From Rhodanobacter sp. LX-99 (GTDB taxonomy: Bacteria > Pseudomonadota > Gammaproteobacteria > Xanthomonadales > Rhodanobacteraceae), in contig NZ_JAHFVL010000001.1 in assembly GCF_018599185.1 (NCBI RefSeq), positions 1,984,001-2,048,000 on the forward strand: a DNA stretch of 64,000 nucleotides, read 5' to 3'. The position numbers and the translations under genes were made by a program. The notes beneath the pieces were generated by a model. It was given only the letters and a program-made list of their open reading frames with translations. It had not been told where the DNA came from and did no database searches. This document shows, in pieces, positions 43,190 to 56,309 of the stretch (positions within the stretch are counted from its first letter, which is position 1; every line of letters starts with the position of its first letter).

Positions 43190-44495
43190 GCCGCTGCCAC
43201 GTAAGCCGGCGAAGCCGTCGGTATGGCGGGCGTTCGCCCAGCCGGCGGCGTGGACGATGTTCCTGTTCGGCTTTTCCTCCGGCCTGCCGTTCCTGCTGGT
43301 GGCCGGCACGCTGGCGTACTGGCTGAAGGAAAACGGCATCGAGCTGAAAGACATCACGATGATCGCCAGCGCCGGCATGACCTACGCGTTCAAGTTCGTG
43401 TGGGCGCCGCTGCTCGACCATTGGCGAATCCCCGGCTTCGCCCGGCTCGGCCAGCGCCGCGGCTGGCTGCTGTTTGCGCAGCTGGGCGTGACGGTCGGGT
43501 TGCTGGCGATGGCGGTGCTGACGCCGGCGCAGCTGGCTCCGTTCGTGGCGGCCACGCTGGCGGTGGCGTTCTTTGGCGCGACCCAGGACATCGCGGTGGA
43601 TGCCTACCGCATCGAGATCGCGCCGATCGAGGCGCAGGGCGCGCTGGTCGCCACCTACTCGCTGGGCTACCGGATCGGGCTGCTGCTGGCCGGCGCGGTG
43701 GCGCTGATCCTGGCCGACCACCTGCCGTGGCGGCTGGTCTACGCGTTGATGGCGATCGCGATGGCGGTGCCGCTGGCGACCACGCTGATGGCGCGCGAGC
43801 CGGACGTGCTGCGGGTACGGGCTGCGCGCTGGCGCGACGCGATGCGCGAGAGCGTGATCGATCCGTTCGCCGATTTCTTCCGTCGCTACGGCTGGGCGCT
43901 GGCCGGCGTGACGCTGCTGTTCCTGCTGCTGTTCAAGATGCCCGAGCAGGCCACGATCGGCGGCATCATGAGCCCGTTCTATCGCGACATGGGTTTCTCC
44001 AAGACCGAGATCGGCACCATCACCAAGATCTACGGCATCTGGATCGGCATCGTCGGCGTGTTCATCGGCGGCGCCGCGGTGGCGCGCTGGGGCGCGTGGC
44101 GTCCGCTCGGCGTCACCATCGTGCTGTGCGGCTGCAGCAACCTGCTGTACCTGTTGCTGATCGCCCACCCCGGCAACCTGCTGGTGCTGACCCTGGTGAT
44201 CTCCGGCGAAAACCTGACCCTGGGCATGCTGGGGCCGCCGACGGTGGCGTTCCTGTCCTCGCTGGTCAACCGCCAGCACACCGCGACGCAGTACGCGCTG
44301 CTGAGCTCGCTGGTCAACCTGCCCGGCAAGCTGCTCGGCTTTTTCGCCGGCGGCATCGCCACGGCCACCGGCTACGGCGGCTACTTCGTCATCACGGTGC
44401 TGGCGGTGCTGCCGTCGATGCTGCTGTTCGCCTGTCTGTGGCGCTACTTCCGCGGCGTCGAACGCGCACGCGTGGCGGCGGAAGCGGCTGCGTAG
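43179..44495 (+). CDS. ampG: AmpG-like muropeptide permease (MFS)
   Basis: 438 residues, about 12 membrane helices. The N-terminus FLFGFSSGLPFLLVAGTLAYWLKENGI, ASAGMTYAFKFVWAPLLDHWRIPG and FFGATQDIAVDAYRIEI are signatures of AmpG, which imports GlcNAc-1,6-anhydro-muropeptides in cell-wall recycling and can influence beta-lactamase induction. The start overlaps the exonuclease gene by 11 bases in another frame. Context supports it: the anhydro-muramic acid kinase gene anmK lies 0.4 kb away. Confidence 0.9.
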   Translation: MPTEPLPRKPAKPSVWRAFAQPAAWTMFLFGFSSGLPFLLVAGTLAYWLKENGIELKDITMIASAGMTYAFKFVWAPLLDHWRIPGFARLGQRRGWLLFAQLGVTVGLLAMAVLTPAQLAPFVAATLAVAFFGATQDIAVDAYRIEIAPIEAQGALVATYSLGYRIGLLLAGAVALILADHLPWRLVYALMAIAMAVPLATTLMAREPDVLRVRAARWRDAMRESVIDPFADFFRRYGWALAGVTLLFLLLFKMPEQATIGGIMSPFYRDMGFSKTEIGTITKIYGIWIGIVGVFIGGAAVARWGAWRPLGVTIVLCGCSNLLYLLLIAHPGNLLVLTLVISGENLTLGMLGPPTVAFLSSLVNRQHTATQYALLSSLVNLPGKLLGFFAGGIATATGYGGYFVITVLAVLPSMLLFACLWRYFRGVERARVAAEAAA

Positions 44496-44635
44496 GCGCC
44501 CAGCCGGGCAGCGTGGCGGCGCTCACAGTAAAACTGCCAAGTCATCCACGGAATCGTCGTCGCGACGCCTGGCTTCGTCATGGCTGTGCAAGCATCCGGC
44601 ACGACAGGGGGCACGTGCAACAGGGAGTGACGCTT

Positions 44636-44947
44636 GTGCCGGACATGATCTTGCAGCACGTCGACAGTCTGCTCACCGAGCGCATCCGGGCGCTGGCCAG
44701 GGAACGCCAGTGCTCGATCAACGACGTGATGCTGCACGCCTTGCGCAATGGCCTGGGCATCTCGGCCGCCCAGCATTTCAGCGAAAGCCTGCGCGACCCG
44801 GAGGCGCTGACCGTGCTCGAAGGCCAGTGGGAAGCTGCGGAACAGGGAGTGTTCCAGGAAGCGCTGCGCGCGCTGGCGCAGACCCGCCCGACCCAGCTGG
44901 CGCCGGAGCGCATCCGTTACGACGAACCCGCGGCAGGCGCGGAGTAG
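44636..44947 (+). CDS. Small protein with ribbon-helix-helix-like segment
   Basis: 103 residues from a GTG at 44636 with GGGAG eight bases upstream; an ATG three codons in is the alternative. The N-terminal part LLTERIRALARERQCSINDVMLHALRNGLGIS has the alternating pattern of an Arc/MetJ-type ribbon-helix-helix region. The rest is helical and acidic (EALTVLEGQWEAAEQGVFQEALRALAQ). A DNA-binding role is possible but not proven. Its last 31 bases overlap the 3' end of anmK on the opposite strand, an unusually tight convergent layout. No antitoxin partner is visible. Confidence 0.65.
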   Translation: MPDMILQHVDSLLTERIRALARERQCSINDVMLHALRNGLGISAAQHFSESLRDPEALTVLEGQWEAAEQGVFQEALRALAQTRPTQLAPERIRYDEPAAGAE

Positions 44948-46050
44948 ATCGCGCCAAGCACCCGCGGTCCGCGCGCGCCGGTGACCGCCGGCAGGTTGCC
45001 GGGCAGGCCGAGCAGGCGCTGTCGTGCCAGCCAGGCGAACGCGGTAGCTTCGAGGAAATCCGGGTCGATGCCGTAGCGCGATGTGCTCAGCAGTGCGCGG
45101 GGCGCCAGCAGTTCGCCCAGCCGCCGCATCAGCGCGCCGTTGTGCACGCCGCCGCCGCAAGTCAGCACCTCTTCCGCGTCCGGCGCGTGTTGTGCGATCG
45201 CCATGGCGACGCTGCGCGCGGTGAGTTCCAGCAGGGTTGCCTGCACGTCGGCCGGATCCAGCGCGGCGAATGGCGCACGCGTGGCCAGCCACGCCAGGTG
45301 GAAATGCTCGCGTCCGGTGCTTTTCGGCGGCGGCAGCGCGAAGTAGGGATCGGCCAGCAAGGCATCGAGCAAGCCGGCGTCGGGGCGGCCGCTGGCGGCG
45401 TACGCGCCGTCGCGGTCGAACGGCTCGCCGCGCTGGCGCAGGCACCAGGCATCGAGCAGGCCGTTGGCCGGGCCGGTGTCGAAGCCGAGCACGCGGCCGT
45501 CGGCGCCAAGCACGGTGATGTTGGCGATGCCGCCGAGGTTGAGCACCACCCGCGCATGTCCCGGCCGGGCCAGCAGCATCGCGTGCAGCGCCGGCAGCAA
45601 GGGCGCGCCCTGCCCGCCCGCGGCGATGTCGGCGCGGCGGAAATCCGCCACCACGTCGATGCTGCAGCGTTCGGCGATCACGCTGGGATCGCCCAGTTGC
45701 AGCGTGAACGGATACGTCCCGGTCGGGCGGTGGCGCAGGGTCTGGCCATGCGAGCCGATCGCGCGGACGGCTGTTGCCGGGGTACCGCTGTGTTCGAGCA
45801 GCTGCAGCGCCGCGTCGGCGAAGCCGTGGCCGATTTCGACGTCCAGCCGTCCAAACGTATCCAGGTCCAGTGCGGTTTCGCCCTGGGCCAGGGCAAGCAT
45901 GCGTTCACGCAGCGCCGTGGGCCAGGGATGCGCGTGGCTGGCCAGCAGCTGCGGCACGCCGCGGCTGAAGCTGACCAGCACGCTGTCGATGCTGTCCGCG
46001 CTGGTGCCGGAGATCAGTCCGAGGTAGAGCGCCGAGGCGTCGTCGTCCAC
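44917..46050 (-). CDS. anmK: Anhydro-N-acetylmuramic acid kinase
   Basis: 377 residues from a GTG at 46050, 13 bases after the M23 gene; an in-frame GTG at 46095 would overlap that gene by 32 bases and add 15 residues. The enzyme phosphorylates and opens anhydroMurNAc from recycled peptidoglycan. LYLGLISGTSADSIDSVLV is the N-terminal ATP/sugar signature (family form LMSGTSxDGID). Further signatures are IGSHGQTLRHRP, LNLGGIANIT, GFDTGPANGLLDAW and CGGGVHNGALM. Together with the AmpG-like permease and M23 endopeptidase it forms a murein-recycling group. Confidence 0.92.
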   Translation of the reverse strand: MDDDASALYLGLISGTSADSIDSVLVSFSRGVPQLLASHAHPWPTALRERMLALAQGETALDLDTFGRLDVEIGHGFADAALQLLEHSGTPATAVRAIGSHGQTLRHRPTGTYPFTLQLGDPSVIAERCSIDVVADFRRADIAAGGQGAPLLPALHAMLLARPGHARVVLNLGGIANITVLGADGRVLGFDTGPANGLLDAWCLRQRGEPFDRDGAYAASGRPDAGLLDALLADPYFALPPPKSTGREHFHLAWLATRAPFAALDPADVQATLLELTARSVAMAIAQHAPDAEEVLTCGGGVHNGALMRRLGELLAPRALLSTSRYGIDPDFLEATAFAWLARQRLLGLPGNLPAVTGARGPRVLGAIYSAPAAGSS

Positions 46051-46063
46051 GCGCGGCGGACGC

Positions 46064-47509
46064 TCAGTTGTCGTGGTTGGCGGGGGCGTTGGCACGCGCC
46101 AGCTTGATGCGGGAGTCCAGTTCGGTCAGGCGCGCCAGCTGGGGTTTCACCACTTCGGCCTTGAAACGCGCCATCTGCGCGGCCGGCAGCGGCTGGGGCT
46201 TGGGCAGCGTGACCGTCTGCGGGTTGCGCTGTACGCCGTTGACGCGGAATTCGTAGTGCAGGTGCGGGCCGGTGGCGAGGCCGGTCATGCCGACGTAGCC
46301 GATCACTTCGCCCTGGCGCACGCGTTCGCCCACGTGTTGACCCTTCACGAAGCGCGACATGTGGCCGTAGGCGGTGCTGATGGTCTTGTCGTGCTGGATC
46401 ACCACGAAGTTGCCGTAGCCGCGCTCCCAGCCGTGGTACTTGATCACGCCGTCGCCGGCCGCATGGATCGGGGTGCCGCTGGGCGCGGCGTAGTCGACGC
46501 CCTTGTGCGCCCGCATGCGGCCGAGGATCGGGTGCATGCGGGCCGCGGTGAACTGCGAGGATATGCGGGTGAAATCGACCGGGATGCGCAGGAACGATTT
46601 CTGGATCGGCCGTCCGTCTTCGCTGTACCAGCCGTAGCTGCCGTCGGCCTTCTTGAAGCGGTAGGCGGTGTAGCGCTTGCCCTGGTTGACGAACTCGGCG
46701 GCGATGATGTTGCCCTGGCCGTAGCGCACGCCGTCGCGGTAGATGTCGTCGTAGATCACTGTGAAGCTGTCGCCGACGCGGAGATCCTGCACGAAGTCGA
46801 TGTCGTACTTGAACAGGTCGGCAAGCTTGCCCACCATCGCCGCATCCATGCCGGCCTGGTCACCGGCAGCGTACAGGCTGCTGCGGATCACGCCATGCGC
46901 CACCTGTTCGCGCAGGTCCATGTCGCGCTGCTGGATGGCGACGGTGGGCTGCGCGCCGTCGAGACGGACGGTGGCGCGGCTGGCCTGGTCGCGATCGAAG
47001 CGGAAACCCTTGAGGCTGCCGTCGCTGCCGAGCAGGAAGTCGAATTCCTGGCCCGGACGGATGCTGTGCAGGGCGGATTTCGCGCCGGCGGCGGCGTCCA
47101 TCACCTTCTGCAGATCGGTCATGTCGAGGCCGCGGGCGGTGAAAATATCCGACAGCGTCTGGCCCGGCTGCACCCGCACCACCTGCCAGTCGTCCACGGT
47201 CGCGGCCGTGACGCTGACCGGCGCGATCTTGGGCAGCGCCAGCGGCAGCAACGAGTGCACTTCCGGCGTGGGCGCGGGACGCATTGCGCTGGCCCAGGCG
47301 GGCATGATGAAGCCGGACAACAGGGTGATCAGCAGCGCGGTGCCGGCGAGTACCAGACGCTCGCGGTTCCAGCGGATCGGCTCGATCTCGCCCGAGCGAT
47401 TGAACGACCAGTGTGCACGGCGCTCGTAGAAGTGGGAGTGCCGACGCTGTGCCTTGCGACAGATCGCCTGCTTGCGGGTTTGCCGCGCCCCCTGCTTTTC
47501 TTCTGCCAT
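46064..47509 (-). CDS. M23 (LytM) peptidoglycan endopeptidase, MepM-like
   Basis: 481 residues from ATG at 47509 (MAEEKQGARQTRKQ); the longer frame upstream has no family support. It has a basic cytoplasmic N-terminus, one membrane helix (about residues 60-80), an OapA/LysM-like segment (WQVVRVQPGQTLSDIFTARGL, about 115-135) and a C-terminal M23 domain. Its zinc ligands are HPILGRMRAHKGVDYAAPSGTPI (His and Asp near 334) and HLHYEFRVNG (near 415). It should cut peptide cross-links in the periplasm to let new murein be inserted. anmK follows 13 bases on. Confidence 0.92.
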   Translation of the reverse strand: MAEEKQGARQTRKQAICRKAQRRHSHFYERRAHWSFNRSGEIEPIRWNRERLVLAGTALLITLLSGFIMPAWASAMRPAPTPEVHSLLPLALPKIAPVSVTAATVDDWQVVRVQPGQTLSDIFTARGLDMTDLQKVMDAAAGAKSALHSIRPGQEFDFLLGSDGSLKGFRFDRDQASRATVRLDGAQPTVAIQQRDMDLREQVAHGVIRSSLYAAGDQAGMDAAMVGKLADLFKYDIDFVQDLRVGDSFTVIYDDIYRDGVRYGQGNIIAAEFVNQGKRYTAYRFKKADGSYGWYSEDGRPIQKSFLRIPVDFTRISSQFTAARMHPILGRMRAHKGVDYAAPSGTPIHAAGDGVIKYHGWERGYGNFVVIQHDKTISTAYGHMSRFVKGQHVGERVRQGEVIGYVGMTGLATGPHLHYEFRVNGVQRNPQTVTLPKPQPLPAAQMARFKAEVVKPQLARLTELDSRIKLARANAPANHDN

Positions 47510-47684
47510 GCTGTACACGCCCGCGCTACAAAGTAACAAACTTCGCGTACCATAACGGTCATGTGCAAAGGGCGTCAACGCCTTTCGCATCAAGGGTTTG
47601 CAACGCATTCCTGGTTAACACACAATTAACGTTGACGGCACGGTCACATTGCGGGCCGCTGCCCACTTCATCAGAGAGAAACCC

Positions 47685-48896
47685 ATGAGCGAGCTTGAGC
47701 AGGCGCTGGCCACGATTGCGCGCGGCGCCGACGAAATCATCAAGCGGGAGGATCTGGCCGAGCGTCTGAAAAGCGGTCGCCCGCTGCGGATCAAGGCCGG
47801 CTTCGACCCGACGGCGCCGGATCTGCACCTGGGCCACACCGTGTTGCTGAACAAGATGCGCCAGTTTCAGGACCTGGGTCACCAGGTGATCTTCCTGATC
47901 GGCGACTTCACCGGCATGATCGGCGACCCTACCGGCAAGAACGTCACCCGCAAGCCGCTCAGCCGCGAAGACGTGCTGGCCAACGCCGAGACCTATGCCG
48001 AGCAGGTCTACAAAGTGCTTGACCGCGAGAGGACCGAGCTGCGCTTCAATTCCGAATGGTTCGGCCAGATGTCGGCGGCCGACATGATCAGGCTGGCTGC
48101 CCAGCACACCGTGGCGCGCATGCTCGAGCGCGACGACTTCACCAAGCGCTATGCGGCGCAGCAGCCGATCGCGATCCACGAATTCCTGTATCCGCTGGTG
48201 CAGGGCTACGACTCGGTGGCGTTGAAGGCGGACGTGGAACTGGGCGGCACCGACCAGAAGTTCAACCTGCTGATGGGCCGCGCGCTGCAGGAACACCACG
48301 GCCAGCCGCCGCAGATCGTGTTGACCATGCCGCTGCTGGAAGGCCTGGATGGCATCAACAAGATGTCCAAGTCGCTTGGCAACTACATCGGCATCAACGA
48401 GCCGGCGATCGACATCGTCACCAAGACCATGAGGATCGGCGACGAACTGATGTGGCGCTGGTTCGAGTTGCTCAGCTTCGACGTGTCGCTGGACGAGCTG
48501 GCCCGGATGGAGCAGGACATTGCCAGCGGTGCACTCAACCCGCGCGACGCCAAGCTGCGCCTCGCGCGCGAGCTGGCTGCACGCTTTCACGACACGGCGG
48601 CCGCCGAGCAGGCGATCGCGGGCTGGCATGCCGTCGTACGCGGCGAAGGCGATACTTCGCTGCTGCCGCAGGCCGACGTCGTGGTGCCGGCTGAAGGCAT
48701 GCGGCTGGCGGCCTTGCTGACCGCGGCAGGACTCACCGCCAGCAACTCCGAGGCAAACCGCAAGTTGAAGGAGCGCGCCGTGCGCATCGACGCCGAAGTG
48801 GTGGTGGATGCACAGCGCGTCTTCAGCGCCGGCTTCGAGGGCGTACTGCAGGTGGGCAAGCGCAACTTTGCCCGTGTGAAGCTCGTGCTCGCCTGA
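47685..48896 (+). CDS. tyrS: Tyrosyl-tRNA synthetase
   Basis: 403 residues from ATG at 47685 ([18 protein letters not shown]) with GAGAGAA upstream. Class I synthetase of the TyrRS-Z/long-form group: [16 protein letters not shown] holds the HIGH-type motif (about 46-50), [19 protein letters not shown] KMSKS is at about 225-229, and [15 protein letters not shown] binds tyrosine. A C-terminal S4 RNA-binding domain (about 340-403, [30 protein letters not shown]) is present. It is divergent from the M23 gene and lies directly upstream of the rRNA operon. Confidence 0.94.
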   Translation: MSELEQALATIARGADEIIKREDLAERLKSGRPLRIKAGFDPTAPDLHLGHTVLLNKMRQFQDLGHQVIFLIGDFTGMIGDPTGKNVTRKPLSREDVLANAETYAEQVYKVLDRERTELRFNSEWFGQMSAADMIRLAAQHTVARMLERDDFTKRYAAQQPIAIHEFLYPLVQGYDSVALKADVELGGTDQKFNLLMGRALQEHHGQPPQIVLTMPLLEGLDGINKMSKSLGNYIGINEPAIDIVTKTMRIGDELMWRWFELLSFDVSLDELARMEQDIASGALNPRDAKLRLARELAARFHDTAAAEQAIAGWHAVVRGEGDTSLLPQADVVVPAEGMRLAALLTAAGLTASNSEANRKLKERAVRIDAEVVVDAQRVFSAGFEGVLQVGKRNFARVKLVLA

Positions 48897-49009
48897 TTTC
48901 GCCACGTCCGCGCCGGCAGGCGTGGCGGTGCGGACACTCTGCGAAAAAGAAAATTCGGCGACGCCACAGTCGCTTGCGAAGATTTCGTGAAATTTTTCTC
49001 AAGAAACGC

Positions 49010-49037
49010 TTGCCAAATAAAACACAGCCCGTATTAT
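49010..49037 (+). promoter_or_regulatory. rRNA operon promoter P1
   Basis: TTGCCA (49010-49015), a 16-base spacer and TATTAT (49032-49037), with an A/T-rich UP-like stretch (GAAATTTTTCTCAAGAAA) just upstream. Both position and strength suit a strong rRNA promoter. Confidence 0.75.
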
Positions 49038-49106
49038 TCGCGGCCCGCAGTCGCCCAACGTCGCAAGATGGACTGACGGGACCTCGAAGAAGCTTCGCCG
49101 AGGGTG

Positions 49107-49134
49107 TTGACGGTCTAGAAAAGCGATGTAGAAT
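49107..49134 (+). promoter_or_regulatory. rRNA operon promoter P2
   Basis: TTGACG (49107-49112), a 16-base spacer and TAGAAT (49129-49134), followed by a GC-rich discriminator GGGCGG as in stringently controlled promoters. It lies 97 bases after P1. Confidence 0.78.
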
Positions 49135-49194
49135 GGGCGGCTCACCCGGGACGAAAGGTTGCGGGGTGATCACCGAAACGGTGGTCGGCGGGAA

Positions 49195-49205
49195 GATCTT
49201 TGACA
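49195..49205 (+). promoter_or_regulatory. boxA-like antitermination site
   Basis: GATCTTTGACA in the rRNA leader resembles the boxA consensus TGCTCTTTAACA that recruits the Nus antitermination complex. The rest of the 467-base gap after tyrS (48897-49363) is promoter and leader sequence, with no gene. Confidence 0.6.
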
Positions 49206-49363
49206 GTGTGCGCAGGTGAATTGTGTGGACGTCTTGTGTTGGAGGGTTGCGACCTGTCCAAGCAATGCAAGCGTCCCACCAAGTAAAAGTCAGTAATGAG
49301 TTTTGATTGGTTGGGAAGAACGCTTCAGAAAGATAGATCGTCTCCGGACGATCGAAAACTTAA

Positions 49364-50905
<1,542 letters not shown>

Positions 50906-51079
50906 CAAGAAATGACGGCGTGAGTCTTCACGCAAGACGTCCACACAAGACACCTGTACTTTACGCAAAGTCCCTTTTGCGAAGAGCAAAACCGGCCATC
51001 CATGGCCGGACTCTTCAACAAAAGCCGGTCCGAACCCAGGTTCGAGGCAGGCTGGCGTAGGTTCTGGGGCTCGATCTCT

Positions 51080-51156
<77 letters not shown>

Positions 51157-51222
51157 TTACCTCACGCGAGTCCATCCGCGAAGGGCAGATCAAGACCGCC
51201 CTTCCCTGGGCGGACTCCTCAA

Positions 51223-51298
51223 GGGGCCTTAGCTCAGCTGGGAGAGCACCTGCTTTGCAAGCAGGGGGTCGTCGGTTCGATCCCGACAGGCTCCACCA
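51223..51298 (+). tRNA. alaT: tRNA-Ala (TGC)
   Basis: 76 bases. It starts GGGGCCTTAGCTCAGCTGGG, has TGC in the anticodon loop CTTTGCAAG and GGTTCGATCCC in the T-arm, and ends in CCA. With tRNA-Ile it forms the usual spacer pair. Confidence 0.98.
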
Positions 51299-51501
51299 TC
51301 AAGCGCCGCGTGAAGTATCAGCACACCCAAGATTTTGAAATCATCCGGCATTGAGGCCGGTGTGATGTTCTTTGAAAACACGTAAACGAGTGACAAGCGT
51401 CTTGGTTCGAACCGAACCGAGACAAGTGTTAAGGCACGAAAACGAAGTAACTTGGCTGCACCTGAGGAGGGTGTAGGCCCCGAGGCGACTTGGGGTTATA
51501 T

Positions 51502-54384
<2,883 letters not shown>

Positions 54385-54499
54385 ATAACCCCAAGTGGCT
54401 TCGCGGGTTTTAACGAAAGTCCGATTCGCATTCACCTCGACGCTTGTCACTCGTTTACGATTTATTGAAGCCGGCGCACTGGCGCTGCTTCAACCCCTT

Positions 54500-54614
54500 C
54501 CCTGGCGGCCATAGCGGCGTGGTCCCACCTGATCCCATCCCGAACTCAGAAGTGAAACGCGCATGCGCCGATGGTAGTGTGGCTTTGCCATGCAAGAGTA
54601 GGTCACCGCCAGGG
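54500..54614 (+). rRNA. rrf: 5S ribosomal RNA
   Basis: Starts CCCTGGCGGCCATAGCGGCG and ends GTCACCGCCAGGG, the two ends pairing. It contains CCGAACTCAGAAGTGAAACG and CGATGGTAGTGTGGC, as expected. It closes the operon. Confidence 0.97.
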
Positions 54615-54627
54615 GCTTTATCCTTAG

Positions 54628-54662
54628 AAGGCCTCCCCATCCGGGGAGGCCTTCGTCTTTTT
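54628..54662 (+). terminator. rRNA operon terminator 1
   Basis: Perfect 11-bp stem AAGGCCTCCCC/GGGGAGGCCTT with loop ATCC, followed by CGTCTTTTT. Confidence 0.9.
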
Positions 54663-54726
54663 GGCGTTTGCCGCGGCGATCGCCGATCGCCGGCTCACAC
54701 GGCTCTCCGTCTCGGGCTTTATCCTG

Positions 54727-54759
54727 AAACACCCTCATCGGCAACGGTGAGGGTGTTTT
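54727..54759 (+). terminator. rRNA operon terminator 2
   Basis: 11-bp stem AAACACCCTCA/TGAGGGTGTTT with a ten-base loop and a short T-run. A tandem second terminator 70 bases after the first; no gene lies between. Confidence 0.75.
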
Positions 54760-54859
54760 CCCCGGCGTCGAAATATCGATTCCATCACCGCGGGCAATGC
54801 GCCATCGCCTATGATGGTCGGCACACCTGCGGCCGACACATGTCCTGGGGGAGCGACTC

Positions 54860-55543
54860 TTGTTTGTCCATGTCGAAACACGTCGCCGTCCCCGTTGGCA
54901 CTGGGCCACCCTGTTGGTGGTGACGGTCTGTGTCATGTGTTTCGTGGGCCTGGCGCTGACGCCTGCCACGCAACGGGTTTCCCTGTTGCTGGAATGGGGC
55001 ACGGTACCGGCGAACATCTTCGATCCGCATGAGGCGCTGTTGCCGCAGCTGACCGATCCCGCCTTGCTGCGTCTGTTCACGGCGCTGTTCATCCATGTGA
55101 CCTGGCTGCATTTGCTGAGCAACCTGCTGTTTCTGGCGATCTTCGGCTTGCCGGGCGAACGCGCATTGGGCTCGCTGCGGTTCCTGCTGCTGTTCGTGGT
55201 GGGCGGGATCGTGGCGAACCTGATCGGTGCGTTGTCCCTGACCGGCGTACGCCTGCCGATCATCGGCTGCAGTGGCGCGGTATCGGCGGTGGTCGGCACG
55301 TATGTGGCGCTGTTTCCGCGTGCCCGGCTCGGTTTGGTGCTGCCGCTGGGCCTGTACCTGGAGTTCGTGCGGGTGCCGGCGTTCCTGCTGATCGGCCTCT
55401 GGGTTCTGCTGCAATTGCTGTTCAGCTATGCGGGGCCGAGCTATGGCGCCTACGTCTGGTGGGCGCACATCGGCGGTTTTCTGTTCGGCGTGGTGTTTGC
55501 ATTGTTCTCGCGCGATGCGATCGCCCGCCGCCTGCGTGGCTGA
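54860..55543 (+). CDS. Rhomboid-family intramembrane serine protease
   Basis: 227 residues from TTG at 54860 with GGAG seven bases upstream. Six or so membrane helices. It carries the rhomboid features: HVTWLHLLSNLLFLAIFG (HxxxHLxxN), catalytic Ser138 in GCSGAVSAVVG (GxSG) and catalytic His203 in WWAHIGGFLFGVVF (AHxxGxxxG). It cleaves membrane proteins within the bilayer; the substrate is unknown. It stands alone between the rRNA terminators and the amidotransferase gene, which converges on it. Confidence 0.92.
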   Translation: MFVHVETRRRPRWHWATLLVVTVCVMCFVGLALTPATQRVSLLLEWGTVPANIFDPHEALLPQLTDPALLRLFTALFIHVTWLHLLSNLLFLAIFGLPGERALGSLRFLLLFVVGGIVANLIGALSLTGVRLPIIGCSGAVSAVVGTYVALFPRARLGLVLPLGLYLEFVRVPAFLLIGLWVLLQLLFSYAGPSYGAYVWWAHIGGFLFGVVFALFSRDAIARRLRG

Positions 55544-55547
55544 GGCT

Positions 55548-56276
55548 TCAGCCTGCAACCGCAATCCAGCGATGGTGGCGTGAGAACTGGCGTAGCAGCC
55601 GGCGGGCGATCGGCGTGGCGGCCACCGCGCTGAAGATCTGCTGCGGGTCCGTACCCTCGCGCTGCATATCGGCGTGCTTGCGCTGGATATAGGCACGCAT
55701 CACTTCGGCATTGAACTCCGGATGGAATTGCGCGCTGAGCGCATGCGGTCCGTAGCGCAGCAGTTGATGCGGGTCGCGTGCCGATCGAGCCAGTACGGCG
55801 GCTCCGTCTGGTGGCTCGATCACGCTTTGTTCGTGCGTGGTGTGCGCGCGGAAGCTGGCCGGCAGCCTGCGCGCCAGCGGATCCTGCGCGCCGGCGGCTG
55901 ACAACTCGATCGCCTGGGTGCCGATTTCACGCCCGCCCGGCAAGTAATCGACGCGCCCGCCCAGCGCGTGTGCCATCAGCTGGTGGCCGTAGCAGACGCC
56001 GAATAGAGGCAATTCGGCATCCATCGCATCGCGGATCCAGCCGGCGGTGCGCTCGCTCCATGCCGAGCGCTCGGTGACCATGGCCGCCGAACCGGTGATG
56101 ATGGCTCCGGCGACTTCCCGCGGCGCCGGCAGTGCCTCGCCGGCCGCGACGTCGACGATGCGCAGCTGCTGCGGGTGCAATCCCGCGCCAAGCCGGAACC
56201 AGTGGGGGAAGTCGCCGTGGCGGGCTCGGATGCGATCCGGCGCGCGACCGGTGCGGATGATCAGTACGGGCTTCAT
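55548..56276 (-). CDS. Class I glutamine amidotransferase (GMP synthase-like)
   Basis: 242 residues. A stand-alone class I amidotransferase domain: oxyanion GAIITGSAAMV, nucleophile Cys near residue 94 in GVCYGHQLMAHALGG, and His/Glu near 183 in SAQFHPEFNAEV. Such proteins, of the GuaA-like subgroup without a synthetase domain, release ammonia from glutamine or act as gamma-glutamyl hydrolases; the substrate here is unknown. Just upstream on the same strand lies the GspE/PilB-type ATPase gene, 33 bases away. Confidence 0.87.
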   Translation of the reverse strand: MKPVLIIRTGRAPDRIRARHGDFPHWFRLGAGLHPQQLRIVDVAAGEALPAPREVAGAIITGSAAMVTERSAWSERTAGWIRDAMDAELPLFGVCYGHQLMAHALGGRVDYLPGGREIGTQAIELSAAGAQDPLARRLPASFRAHTTHEQSVIEPPDGAAVLARSARDPHQLLRYGPHALSAQFHPEFNAEVMRAYIQRKHADMQREGTDPQQIFSAVAATPIARRLLRQFSRHHRWIAVAG

Positions 56277-56309
56277 GCGGGGAGTCGGTCACGCGTCATC
56301 TGGACGTCT

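Noticed and set aside
43223..44947. 574-codon plus-strand frame overlapping ampG and the small RHH-like gene
   Set aside because: The first 430 codons are an out-of-frame reading of ampG with Arg/Gly/Ala-rich sequence; only its tail (44636-44947) is the real small gene.
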